In this document: one piece after another, positions 42,851 through 51,605 of the stretch
Layout of the letters: each line of letters opens with the position of its first letter
How positions within the stretch are numbered: position 1 is the stretch's first letter
Source: an uncultured Lachnospiraceae bacterium
Lineage (GTDB): Bacteria > Bacillota > Clostridia > Lachnospirales > Lachnospiraceae
DNA: 64,000 bases
NCBI GenBank assembly: GCA_900539715.1
Contig: UQDA01000004.1
Span: 89,578 to 153,577 of the forward strand
Reading direction: 5' to 3'
The notes under the pieces: model-generated
The model's database searches: none
What the model was told of the DNA's origin: nothing
What the model saw: only the letters and a program-made list of their open reading frames with translations
Position numbers and translations under genes: made by a program

Positions 42851-43891
42851 TCACATTCCCACGTTGTTCACAAGACCGGAACTTTCTAAAACACATTTTT
42901 CTGCCGCCTTCGCTGCAAATGCGCCTACCGCCGTCAGCCCGAACGCCAGCGCCGCTACTCCCCATACCGGAATAGAAATATGCGCCCGCACCATCCCTAT
43001 CCCATCCAATACGACCGCATGAACGAGATATATCTCATAAGAATACAGGTCTATCTTCTGCAGAATCCTGCTTTTACACCGGATACCGCGCGTCGCCAAA
43101 AGCAATATTCCAAATGCCCAAGACCATATCATAAAGCTGTCCGGCTCCGTACGGCACAAAAAGATCCCCAACCATACCGCCGCCATCAGCCCCGCAAAAA
43201 ACAGCGTTCTTCTGACAATGAGCATATTTTTCACCGGATCGGTATCCGACTTTCCTATCACATACAGAAACGGCTTTGCCTCCATGATATGATAAACGAG
43301 CATCCCGAGCACAAAATAATGCAGATAATAAAATATCATCATATAGTCCGCGAGCCCTGCCGCCGTCCACAGATAACGCAGCAAAAGCGCCAGCACATAG
43401 GAAAAAAACGCGCTTCCCACTCCCCTTATGAGCTGTACCAAAACAGGCGCAAGCAGATAAAAGGCAAAAAACAGACATACCGTCCACGTCGCAGTCAGAT
43501 TCGCCCAGAAATTATCCGGCGCCGGAAGCCACGCGTTCGTCAGCAGAAAATACCGAAGCCAGTACAGCCCGTCCGGATCAGGCGGCACATCTTTTAATAT
43601 CAGTATGTGGAGCGCCATATTGTACAAAACAACCGCATAATACAGCGGCAGAAGCCTCAATAGCCGCTTTTTGTAATAACGCAGTGCGGAATTTTTTTTA
43701 CCTGACAAAAACTCTTTATCCCCGCATGCCAGAAACCCGCTTATCAGAAAAAACAGATAAACTCCTGATGCTCCCTGATTCGCCGCCCACGCTGTGCCTC
43801 CCGTAAGTCCCAGATAAGGTCCCAAATGGGTGAGAAACACACCAAGACATGCAGCCGCCCGAAAAATGCGGATATTGTCATATTGTTTCAT
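42851..43891 (-). CDS. Acyltransferase-3 family membrane protein
   Basis: Integral membrane O-acyltransferase with about 10 membrane helices in 346 residues. The start IRIFRAAACLGVFLTHLGPY contains the conserved His, and GVYLFFLISGFLACG and YYKKRLLRLLPLYYAVVLY are family hallmarks. Such proteins move acetyl groups across the membrane to modify surface glycans. The SGNH hydrolase gene ends 3 nt upstream, and a separate membrane acyltransferase plus extracytoplasmic SGNH protein is a recurring pair for polysaccharide O-acetylation. The substrate glycan is unknown. GGAAGG precedes the ATG. Confidence 0.88.
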   Translation of the reverse strand: MKQYDNIRIFRAAACLGVFLTHLGPYLGLTGGTAWAANQGASGVYLFFLISGFLACGDKEFLSGKKNSALRYYKKRLLRLLPLYYAVVLYNMALHILILKDVPPDPDGLYWLRYFLLTNAWLPAPDNFWANLTATWTVCLFFAFYLLAPVLVQLIRGVGSAFFSYVLALLLRYLWTAAGLADYMMIFYYLHYFVLGMLVYHIMEAKPFLYVIGKSDTDPVKNMLIVRRTLFFAGLMAAVWLGIFLCRTEPDSFMIWSWAFGILLLATRGIRCKSRILQKIDLYSYEIYLVHAVVLDGIGMVRAHISIPVWGVAALAFGLTAVGAFAAKAAEKCVLESSGLVNNVGM

Positions 43892-43894
43892 TTT

Positions 43895-44887
43895 TTACCT
43901 TCCAACACTCTGACACAAAAACTGAAACATCCTCGCATAAGTATCCGGTGTATAATGCAGCCCGTCCGGCAGCGTCGCATATCCGGACGCCGTCAGATAG
44001 CCGTACAGGTCGATACGCCCGATGCTCCTGTCCAGCCGCCCGCTTAACTGACCGTTAAAATATTCCACCGCCCAGTTGCGCTTGCCGTATTCATTTTCCC
44101 CGACCGGACCTACGGACGCAAAATATACCGCCGCCCCTTTTTCTCTCCAATCTGCTGCATATCTGTTAATGAGAGGGATATAATCATTATACCGCGCAAG
44201 GTCGTTTACCCCATAGTTTAAGATGACCACGCTGCCCGGCGTCACAAAGCTGTCGATATCCTGCTTTGCTTTCTGCCCGGAAAGCCACTCCTCCCCGCCG
44301 CCGAAGCACGCCACAAATGCCGTACCCGGCCACGCCTGACTGCCTCCGACCGCATTTCCCATCTGACCTGTACGGGAATCCCCTGCAAATATCAGATTGC
44401 CCGCTGCAGGATATGACGGCTGACCTGCCACATCCTGCGGCTGTCCTTCTGTAACCTGCGGCTGTCCCGCCGGCGCCTTCACAAACTGCGCCTGCTGTGC
44501 CAGCGCTGCCGCCATGCCATCATCTACCGCGATTTCTGCCGCTCCATCGCTCCTGATATAACCGATGCCGTTCCCGAATACCGTTTCGTACCAGCCGTCC
44601 GCTGTCTGTCCGCATATATTCAACGCCTGCCCTGACAGCGCTGTCCCAATGACAGCCGAATTCTCCTCCGGCAGCTCATACACAATACTCTCCTGTAAGA
44701 CTGCCGCCGCCAGCGTTACAGGAACAACCTCTTTCTGCTGTCCCTGCACCACTGCAGCCTTGCCCGCCGCAGACACGGAAAGCCCTGTCCCCGGCAGCAT
44801 CAGCGCTGCGGACACAAGCACAGCAAACCCCCATGCCCGAAGGCTCTTCCTGCCCCAAAGCCCTTTTTTCCCGAATTCTCTTTTCAC
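43895..44887 (-). CDS. Secreted SGNH/GDSL-like hydrolase with SH3-like domain
   Basis: Exported or membrane-anchored esterase/acetyltransferase partner. A basic N-terminus and helix (about 18-41, ending in SVSAAG) form a signal peptide. Residues 45-115 resemble a bacterial SH3 domain (SIVYELPEENSAVIGTALSGQ, GYIRSDGAAEI). The SGNH domain starts with NLIFAGDSRTGQMG (nucleophile Ser), has ILNYGVNDLARY (block III Asn) and closes with LPDGLHYTPD (Asp-His). The start is GTG with AGAGGA 8 nt upstream; no ATG lies in frame nearby. It precedes the acyltransferase gene by 3 nt, and the two probably work together in surface O-acetylation. Confidence 0.87.
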   Translation of the reverse strand: MKREFGKKGLWGRKSLRAWGFAVLVSAALMLPGTGLSVSAAGKAAVVQGQQKEVVPVTLAAAVLQESIVYELPEENSAVIGTALSGQALNICGQTADGWYETVFGNGIGYIRSDGAAEIAVDDGMAAALAQQAQFVKAPAGQPQVTEGQPQDVAGQPSYPAAGNLIFAGDSRTGQMGNAVGGSQAWPGTAFVACFGGGEEWLSGQKAKQDIDSFVTPGSVVILNYGVNDLARYNDYIPLINRYAADWREKGAAVYFASVGPVGENEYGKRNWAVEYFNGQLSGRLDRSIGRIDLYGYLTASGYATLPDGLHYTPDTYARMFQFLCQSVGR

Positions 44888-44948
44888 ACACGAATCCTCT
44901 TTCTTTTGTTTTCAGAAATAACCCGTTTCTGCCCCGCCTTGAAGGTTT

Positions 44949-45998
44949 CTATCTCGTCTTTAAAAAGACCGCTTCCCGCTGCGCTTTTTCATCATCAGGA
45001 TACAGCGCCAGATACTGCTCCATTGCAAGCTTTGCCTTGTCGTACTGCCCAAGATATTCGTACGCCACGATTTCGTTGAATTTTAACGACTGGGTAACCG
45101 TGTTTCCTTCCACGTTCATCCCCGCCTGAAACGCCGCCAGCGCCGCCTCATAATCGCCGCCCTTCAGCTTACACAGCCCAAGCTGATTGTATATCGCCGC
45201 GTCCGGCTCTTTTGTTTCCAGATAGGTGCTGTAAACGCTCGCTGCATAATTGTAATCGCCCAGTGCTTCATAAGTCTGTCCCAAAAGGGACGCCGCCTCT
45301 GCGCCGCCCGCTTCCTGTGCCTTCTCAAGACTGGTACGCGCCTGCTCATAGTCGCCCAGATAAAAACTGATACGCCCCCGGTCAAAATCGGACAGCTTTT
45401 TAGAACCGTCATCCAAAACCGCCTGCAGATAGGAAGCGCCCAGCTCGTCCGCCCCGTATTTGCTGCAGCTGCAGAAAATATCTATCCTCAGGTCATAGTC
45501 TTCTTCCTCTGCCTCTACAGCGCTGTCGAACGCAGTTTTTGCAGCCTCGTGGTTTCCCTTTTCCAATTCCAGAGTTCCCTTCAGATACCAGGCAGTCTTT
45601 TCCCCGGGCAAAAGATCCGTGATAGCTTCATAAACGTCTATTGCACGGTCCGTCTGCCCGTTCCGGTAATATGCGGTCGCCAGATAATAATTGATATCGT
45701 AATCCACCGTATCCGGTTGGGGGCCGCTCTGCGCCAGCGCTTTTTCCAGACTTGCCGCAGCATTCTCATAATCTGTCATCCCCATGTAGGCAAGCCCCTG
45801 TCCCCGGTAGACCATCCTCATATCCTCTTTGTCCAGCGCCGCCGCCTCAAAACAGGTCAGAGCGCTTTCATAATCCATCTTTTCTATCAGCTCCATCCCC
45901 TGCGACACATAATCCTGTGCAGGCTCGGAACCGCAGCCGGACAGCCCTGACGCCATGCAGACGCCGAGCAGCCATCCGTATATTCCGCTTTTTCGCAT
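44949..45998 (-). CDS. TPR-repeat lipoprotein
   Basis: A 349-residue membrane-anchored lipoprotein made of tetratricopeptide repeats, probably a scaffold outside the membrane. The signal peptide GWLLGVCMASGLSGC ends in a lipobox Cys at about 22. At least seven TPR units follow, for example YESALTCFEAAALDKED, YENAAASLEKALAQSG, AIDVYEAITDLLPGEKTAWY and YNYAASVYSTYLETKEPD. The frame is open 33 codons further upstream, but GAGGA before the ATG at 45998 and the lipobox position fix the start. It lies upstream of the SGNH gene on the same strand. Its leader contains copy B of the structured element. The partner is unknown. Confidence 0.88.
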   Translation of the reverse strand: MRKSGIYGWLLGVCMASGLSGCGSEPAQDYVSQGMELIEKMDYESALTCFEAAALDKEDMRMVYRGQGLAYMGMTDYENAAASLEKALAQSGPQPDTVDYDINYYLATAYYRNGQTDRAIDVYEAITDLLPGEKTAWYLKGTLELEKGNHEAAKTAFDSAVEAEEEDYDLRIDIFCSCSKYGADELGASYLQAVLDDGSKKLSDFDRGRISFYLGDYEQARTSLEKAQEAGGAEAASLLGQTYEALGDYNYAASVYSTYLETKEPDAAIYNQLGLCKLKGGDYEAALAAFQAGMNVEGNTVTQSLKFNEIVAYEYLGQYDKAKLAMEQYLALYPDDEKAQREAVFLKTR

Positions 45999-46004
45999 TT
46001 CAAT

Positions 46005-46126
46005 CCTCACTCCGGAGCGTAAGCGATGGAGGCGAAGAGAAATCGAAAAAACGATTTCCCTTCTGCCATAAAGGCTGTTTGTGACGCTCCTGCACAAACA
46101 GCCTTGTGAAAAAACTTATTTTTCAC
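46005..46126 (-). other. Structured repeat element, copy B (leader of the TPR lipoprotein)
   Basis: Minus-strand leader with a hairpin GTGAAAAA/TTTTTCAC (46104-46126) and a perfect 13-bp hairpin (arms 46093-46105 and 46071-46083) with the 9-nt loop CAGGAGCGT. A third hairpin GAAATCG/CGATTTC lies at about 46038-46058. The loop can pair (8 of 9) with ACGCTCCGG at 46012-46020, next to the GAGGA ribosome-binding site of the TPR gene. Homologous to the element at 4478-4556; the stem differs by a compensatory G-C to A-T change. Confidence 0.65.
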
Positions 46127-46139
46127 ACGAATCCCCATT

Positions 46140-48926
46140 CTATTCTTCTAAACGCCGTTTCAGCGTAAGGCTCTCCATCCTGATGCCGCTCTCTCCGAAA
46201 AACAGCGTCAGATAATGTTCTTTTCCCTCTTTCACTGAAAACTCAAGCTCCCGGCTTACTGCCTTTCCGCCGGTTCCTGTGATAGTCACAGTCCCCAGCA
46301 GCGTCCCATCCAGAAATACAGAAACAGGCATCTGCGCCAGCTCTCCTGCCACAGAACCCATCTGAAACATCAGCGTATATCCTCCGCAATGCTCCAGCTC
46401 CAGAGAATAGACCGCCCTGTTTCCTCTTGCCGTATCTAACTGCGACACATTCAGAGCAGCGCCGTCCTCCACCGTCCTGTGTTCCAGAACAAGCCCCTCC
46501 AAAGAAGCCTTAAGCGGGCTGTCCTTCTCCTCGCACACATCAAACTCTCTGTCCAGGAAACGATCCATCACCGGAGAACGCATCAGAAACCGACAGATAT
46601 TTCCGGCATTGCGGATAAGCTCTGCCCTGCTGATCCTTCCTTCTGCCAGCCCCTCTATCGTGTTGTCCTTTGCCGAATTATTCTCCGAATCCGAAACGAC
46701 CATATAAACGTCATTCTGGGCGCGGACCATCGGAATTGTATTGTTTCCGGCTGCCTCCTGCCCTTCTTCGTTCATCTTTGCCCACCAGTCAGTCATCACA
46801 ATTCCTTCATATCCCCACTCGCCCCTCAGGATGGTCGTCAGAAGGTCATAATTTCCCGCCGTCCAGATGCCGTTCAGCGGGCCATAGGTAGACATGACGC
46901 TGTATGCCTTCCCTTCTTTTACCGCGATTTCGAAGCCCTTTAAATAAATCTCCCGCACGGCGCGCTCGGAAACAACGGAATCCGCGTCATGCCGGCGGTA
47001 TTCCTGGTCATTGCATGCAAAATGCTTGACCGTACCGGTAACGCCGTATTTTGCCATTCCCCGAAGCTGGGCTGCCGCCATTTTTCCCGCCACATACGGA
47101 TCTTCCGAAAAATATTCAAAATTCCGTCCATTCAGCGGATTACGATGGATGTTCATACCGGGACCAAGCAGTGTATCTATCCGGTTTTTGCGAAGCTCCA
47201 TCCCTTCCAGCTCATACAGCTCTTCTGTCAGCTCTGTATTAAACGTGCAGGCAAGCAGCGTCCCGTTCGGCAGCGAATACGCCATTGTACCACAGTCCAT
47301 CCGTATGCCGGAGGGACCGTCTGAACAGCATGCCACAGGGATGCCGTAGCTGCGCAGCCCCGGTGTCACTCCTCCGAATGCCGCAGCTGTTCCCGGAGTC
47401 ACCTTCGGAGAACACATTCCTTCTCCCCTGATGATACACGCCAGCTCTTCATCTGAAAGCTGCGATAAAAACTGTTCCATCGACACTTTTTTATCATATA
47501 CATCTACAAGGCGCAGTCCTCTGTCACCCGGCTCTGCCGCCCCGCCCTTTGTCTCATTTTCTTTAAGAAGACATTCTTTATCCCGGCGGATGCGCTCTGA
47601 AAGGTTTATTGTCCTGCCAGGCACAGGCTCATAGCTTTCCCTCAGACTGCCGTCTGCTTCCCGTACCGGACAGAGCCGCTCAAAACCTGTTACGGGCGCC
47701 AGCGCCTCCGTGAGCCTTTCTACAACTGTCAGCTCCGATACATCCGCTGTACACACCTTCTCTGCGCTGCGGACATCACCGCCAGCATAGATACCGTATT
47801 CCCCTGCCTCCAGCACATAGCAGGATTTATACCCTGTCACACCGCTGTCATCATAGGAAGCGCAGTCCTCCAGATTGATTTCAAAGATCAGCTCTTCCCC
47901 CTCTCCCGGAGCCAGAAGCTGCGTCTTCTGAAATGCCGCAAGGCTTCTTACCGCCTTGCCCAGCTTTCCCTGCGGCGCTTCCACATAGACTAAGACCGCA
48001 TTTTTACCTGCCATCATTCCCGTATTTTTTATCAGAAGATGCAGTACGACTTTCGTTCCGTCCGTTTCCGCACTGATGACCTCCCGGGAAAATTCCGTAT
48101 AGGACAGGCCAAAGCCGAAGGGATACAGCACCTTTTCCTTCGCGAAGGTCTCAAAATACCGATATCCCACATAGATATCTTCTGCATAAATGTTACGGTC
48201 CGCATTTCCGAAATTGCGGGTGGACGGATAATCCTCTATATCCCTTGCGACCGTATCCGCAAGCCTGCCGCTGGGATTTGCCGCTCCGGTCAATATCCGA
48301 GCCGCGGCCCTGCCCCCTTCCTGACCGCCCTGCCATACATACAGAACCGCCTGCGGACGATAGCTCTCCACCCATTTCATATCAATGATATTTCCTACAT
48401 TTAAAACGACTGCCACCCTTTTAAATGCGCCGCATACATTCTTTAAAAGCTCTTCTTCCCGCGCAGATAAAAGATAACTGCCCTCCGATGCGCTGTTGTC
48501 ATGGTCCTCCCCGGCCGTTCTCCCGAGTACCACGACCGCCATATCAGAAGTTTTCGCCGCCTTCTCTGCTACCTCACGGCTTACCGGCATCTCTTCCTGA
48601 CACCACGGCTCCTGTGCCCATCCCGCTCCCTGATCAAAAGGATTTTCTGAAATCCAATCCCTGTAAATCTGCTCCAGTTCTTCATCGACCGAAATTCCGC
48701 ATTCCTTCAGACCGTCCAGAATATTCGTTACATAAGGGGCATTCACCATGCCGCCCGATCCGGTTCCGCTCTTATAATAAGTAAACTGCGTCCTTCCGAA
48801 TACGGAAACCTTTTCCCCGGTTTTTATCGGAAGCGCATTTTCTTCATTCCTAAGAAGCACGCAGCCCTCTTCCGCCGTACAGCAGGCAACCTCTGCATAT
48901 CTCTTATAGTCCAGTACAAACCTCAT
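46140..48926 (-). CDS. Glycoside hydrolase family 3 beta-glycosidase, permuted domain order
   Basis: Retaining exo-beta-glycosidase (probably beta-glucosidase) of 928 residues with reversed domain order. The GH3 C-terminal domain comes first (ACCTAEEGCVLLRNEENALPI, VVVLGRTAGEDHDN, VLYVWQGGQEGG), then a fibronectin III-like domain (about 310-440). The TIM barrel follows from about 500 (VACCSDGPSGIR, LLGPGMNIHRNPLNGRNFEYFSEDP split by family spacing, TVKHFACNDQEYRR), with the nucleophile Asp in EGIVMTDWW. The last 130 residues form an extra beta-sandwich. The upstream 58 codons of the frame overlap the methyltransferase gene and are not coding; GGAG lies 9 nt before the ATG at 48926. No signal peptide. 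Confidence 0.9.
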   Translation of the reverse strand: MRFVLDYKRYAEVACCTAEEGCVLLRNEENALPIKTGEKVSVFGRTQFTYYKSGTGSGGMVNAPYVTNILDGLKECGISVDEELEQIYRDWISENPFDQGAGWAQEPWCQEEMPVSREVAEKAAKTSDMAVVVLGRTAGEDHDNSASEGSYLLSAREEELLKNVCGAFKRVAVVLNVGNIIDMKWVESYRPQAVLYVWQGGQEGGRAAARILTGAANPSGRLADTVARDIEDYPSTRNFGNADRNIYAEDIYVGYRYFETFAKEKVLYPFGFGLSYTEFSREVISAETDGTKVVLHLLIKNTGMMAGKNAVLVYVEAPQGKLGKAVRSLAAFQKTQLLAPGEGEELIFEINLEDCASYDDSGVTGYKSCYVLEAGEYGIYAGGDVRSAEKVCTADVSELTVVERLTEALAPVTGFERLCPVREADGSLRESYEPVPGRTINLSERIRRDKECLLKENETKGGAAEPGDRGLRLVDVYDKKVSMEQFLSQLSDEELACIIRGEGMCSPKVTPGTAAAFGGVTPGLRSYGIPVACCSDGPSGIRMDCGTMAYSLPNGTLLACTFNTELTEELYELEGMELRKNRIDTLLGPGMNIHRNPLNGRNFEYFSEDPYVAGKMAAAQLRGMAKYGVTGTVKHFACNDQEYRRHDADSVVSERAVREIYLKGFEIAVKEGKAYSVMSTYGPLNGIWTAGNYDLLTTILRGEWGYEGIVMTDWWAKMNEEGQEAAGNNTIPMVRAQNDVYMVVSDSENNSAKDNTIEGLAEGRISRAELIRNAGNICRFLMRSPVMDRFLDREFDVCEEKDSPLKASLEGLVLEHRTVEDGAALNVSQLDTARGNRAVYSLELEHCGGYTLMFQMGSVAGELAQMPVSVFLDGTLLGTVTITGTGGKAVSRELEFSVKEGKEHYLTLFFGESGIRMESLTLKRRLEE

Positions 48927-48955
48927 AGATTCCTTCTCCTTTTCCCCGATGTCCC

Positions 48956-50371
48956 TTACAACATCTTTCTTAATCCTTTCGGATAATGATTTTTTAAAAT
49001 ACCGCCTGCAAGCTTGCCCCATCCAAGCCCATAGCCTTCCGCCGTCACAAGATACCAGCCTTTTTCCCCGTCCCATGCCGCTGTCATCCCGCCAATCCAC
49101 TGTCTTGCCTGAGAAATATCAAGTGCCGCACACCGCCGCACGTCCGCAGGCTTCAATGCCAGCGCCAGCGCATGGGACGGCTCAAAACGGTCCTTTTTCA
49201 ATGTGCCAAGATGCAATCCCGGACGAAGGACTTTTAATCCCTGCAGCGCCGGAAGCTCTTTAGGAGCTACGTATATCTGGTCTCCGAACTTTAAAAACGT
49301 CCCGTCCAGACACACGTTCAGGTTCTCTTTTTCAAATTCTCTCCATACGCGGCAGTCCTTTTCCGATATTCCTTTCTGAATCCCGTAAAGGCTTCTTGTG
49401 CGGACATTCTCCTGAGTTTCTCCGCTTTTTTGGAGCACCGCCAGATAATGTCCCTCTCCTTTTAAGAGGTGAGGAAATAAGCGTATCGTCCTGTCAAGTT
49501 CTTTCCCGTGCGTTTCCAAAAACGCTTCTTCTAACGCTTCTCCCAGAGAGCCGTACTCCCGCGCCCATTCCTGATTTCCCGGCGCCATCCCTTCAAATTT
49601 TTCCGCCGCTTCGATGGAAAATCCCGGCTGACGCCTGAGAAACCTCAATACGCTTCCCTCATCCTCAGCCGGAGCAAAGGTACATGTGGAATATACGAGT
49701 CTTCCGCCTTCCCGGAGCATCTGAGCCGCGCAGTCCAGGATAGCATCCTGACGCAGCGCGCACATTTCCACATTTTCGACGCTCCACTCACTGCAGGCTT
49801 CCGGGTGCTTACGGAACATTCCCTCTCCCGAGCAGGGCGCATCCACCAGTATCTTATCAAAATACCCCGGGAAATACTCCGCCAGCTTTTCCGGCGTTTC
49901 ATTCGTCACAAGCGCATTTCGGATGCCCATCCGCTCTATATTTTCCGAAAGTATCTTTGCCCGCGCCGGATGTATCTCATTACACACTAAAAGCCCCTTC
50001 CCGTCCATCGCTGCGCCAAGCTGCGTGCTTTTTCCTCCCGGCGCGGCACACAGATCCAGTACCCTCTCTCCGGGTTTTACATCCAGATAGACCGCCGGAG
50101 CCATCGCGCTCGCTTCTTGTATATAATACGCTCCTGCCTCATGAAACGGATGTTTCCCCGGCTGCTCTTCCTCTCCGTAATAAAATCCGTTCTGTTCCCA
50201 GGGCACCTGCTCCAGCTGAAACGGCATCTTTTTCAAAAAATCCTCACGGCTTCCCTTTAGCGGATTTCTCCGCAGGGACTGCACATGGGAATTCTCAAAG
50301 CTTCTGATAAAATCGGGATATTCCGTCTGCAGCAGATTTTGCATCCGCTGCTCAAATTCCTGTGGAATCAT
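48956..50371 (-). CDS. RsmF-like rRNA cytosine-C5 methyltransferase
   Basis: SAM-dependent 5-methylcytosine methyltransferase of the NOL1/NOP2/Sun family acting on ribosomal RNA. SAM motifs are GERVLDLCAAPGGKSTQLG and VCNEIHPARAKIL. The DAPCSGEGMFRKHPEA segment and YSTCTFAPAEDE hold the two catalytic cysteines. The C-terminal 150 residues match the RsmF/YebU-type RNA-binding tail. The frame extends 10 codons upstream, but GAGGA lies 7-8 nt before the ATG at 50371 (471 residues). The GH3 gene starts 29 nt downstream. Confidence 0.93.
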   Translation of the reverse strand: MIPQEFEQRMQNLLQTEYPDFIRSFENSHVQSLRRNPLKGSREDFLKKMPFQLEQVPWEQNGFYYGEEEQPGKHPFHEAGAYYIQEASAMAPAVYLDVKPGERVLDLCAAPGGKSTQLGAAMDGKGLLVCNEIHPARAKILSENIERMGIRNALVTNETPEKLAEYFPGYFDKILVDAPCSGEGMFRKHPEACSEWSVENVEMCALRQDAILDCAAQMLREGGRLVYSTCTFAPAEDEGSVLRFLRRQPGFSIEAAEKFEGMAPGNQEWAREYGSLGEALEEAFLETHGKELDRTIRLFPHLLKGEGHYLAVLQKSGETQENVRTRSLYGIQKGISEKDCRVWREFEKENLNVCLDGTFLKFGDQIYVAPKELPALQGLKVLRPGLHLGTLKKDRFEPSHALALALKPADVRRCAALDISQARQWIGGMTAAWDGEKGWYLVTAEGYGLGWGKLAGGILKNHYPKGLRKML

Positions 50372-50423
50372 CTGTTTTTCCTCGTTCTTTTTTCTATTCA
50401 TAAATCAGACAGCAGGGGCTGTC

Positions 50424-51380
50424 TTACTTCTCATACAGTCGGCGGACCTCTTCTCTCGTCACATGTGCATAAATAGGATTCTCCACGACTGCCTCATACA
50501 ATTTTTCAAAATCATAAACAGGTTTCAGCGTCTGTACCAATGCCTCCAGCCCCTGCCCGATTCCTTGCTCGATTCCGCGTTCCATCCCTTTCTTTTCAAC
50601 ATATCCTGACAGATTGCACATAAGGTCTACCTCCTTCCCTAATCCGTCTTCCATTTTCATATCATACTTTTCCGCCAGCTGTTTTTTCTTATCCTGTGCC
50701 GCAATATCCGGTGACAGCAATACGTTCAGCATTCCCGTCAGCTCATTCGGGGATTTCTCTCTGTCGCACAGGCCTATCACAATAACGGAAAGCTTATCAT
50801 ATGCGCTCTTTATATCCGGGAAGCCCGGGATGATGTCCCGTTTTTCCATCCTGTATTCCGCGATGGCATTTCCGATTTTTCCCGGAACATTCATACATAT
50901 CCAGATGGAATACACCTTCTTGATATCGTCATATTCCGCATTGACAAATTCCGTCCCCATCTGTGACGAAATCATTCTGGCACAATAAAACACTCCTCTC
51001 GTCGGTATCTGATAGCCCGGATAATAATCCTTCTGCGCCTCCACGTTTATGATAAGCCGTATCCTCTCTCCATTCCCCGGAACGCTGGCACAAAAACGGA
51101 TATCGTAATAAATACTCCCCTCCCCCGACACCGTACTTTCTGTGGAAATCCCCGTGATGACCGGATTCGTTTTGCCCGGCTCTGCCTTCACCGATGAAAT
51201 TTCCGGTTCCCCTTCGATACACGCTGCGACCTCCTCCAGCTCCATCCCTCTGAATTCTTCCGCAACCTCCTTTAGTATCCGTGCGAGTATCTCCCTCTGC
51301 GATAATACTCTTTTGCACTGCGCGTCATACTGAGCTTTTACATCAGCCACATCGATCGTTTTGCTGAGTTCACTCTGCAT
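50424..51380 (-). CDS. PD-(D/E)XK nuclease family transposase/Rpn-like protein
   Basis: A 318-residue protein of the PD-(D/E)XK group often annotated as a nuclease-family transposase (Rpn-like). The nuclease core is at about 95-135 (EGSIYYDIRFCASV, RLIINVEAQKDYYPGYQIPTRG with the E-x-Q signature). The downstream YSIWICMNVPGKIGNAIAEYRMEKRDIIP segment is characteristic of these Clostridia genes. The C-terminal third ends with RGIEQGIGQGLEALVQ, a repetitive linker common in the family. The GGGGAATGTGA region precedes the ATG. Whether it mobilises DNA or acts in recombination or defence is unproven. Its 192-nt upstream region is full of hairpins. Confidence 0.85.
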   Translation of the reverse strand: MQSELSKTIDVADVKAQYDAQCKRVLSQREILARILKEVAEEFRGMELEEVAACIEGEPEISSVKAEPGKTNPVITGISTESTVSGEGSIYYDIRFCASVPGNGERIRLIINVEAQKDYYPGYQIPTRGVFYCARMISSQMGTEFVNAEYDDIKKVYSIWICMNVPGKIGNAIAEYRMEKRDIIPGFPDIKSAYDKLSVIVIGLCDREKSPNELTGMLNVLLSPDIAAQDKKKQLAEKYDMKMEDGLGKEVDLMCNLSGYVEKKGMERGIEQGIGQGLEALVQTLKPVYDFEKLYEAVVENPIYAHVTREEVRRLYEK

Positions 51381-51605
51381 TCACATTCCCCTTCTGCATC
51401 AACTTTTTACTGTGCTGCAATGTAATTTTACACCACTTTTCCGCGCTTGTATACCTGCAATCACAAATCTGACGCCTTCCTAATTCACTGGCAAGCCAGT
51501 GAATAGGAACCTTCGCGGGCCTATTAAAAATTTTACTGCGTAAAAGAGGCCCGCTCACCCCTGGATCACGTTCTCACGCCTCATACGACGAGCGTTTGAG
51601 GCTGG
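51381..51605. repeat. Hairpin cluster between GT2 and PD-(D/E)XK genes
   Basis: Three inverted repeats: TTCCTAATTCACTGG / CCAGTGAATAGGAA at 51477-51509 (4-nt loop, one bulge), GCGGGCCT / AGGCCCGC at 51515-51554 with a nested TTTTAC/GTAAAA, and CCTCATACG / CGTTTGAGG at 51579-51601 with one mismatch. The last overlaps the stop region of the GT2 gene. It may act as a terminator, but the composition suggests a dispersed repeat linked to the nuclease gene. Confidence 0.6.

Noticed and set aside
48927..49100. N-terminal extension of the GH3 protein
   Set aside because: It overlaps the end of the methyltransferase gene; a proper ribosome-binding site precedes the ATG at 48926.
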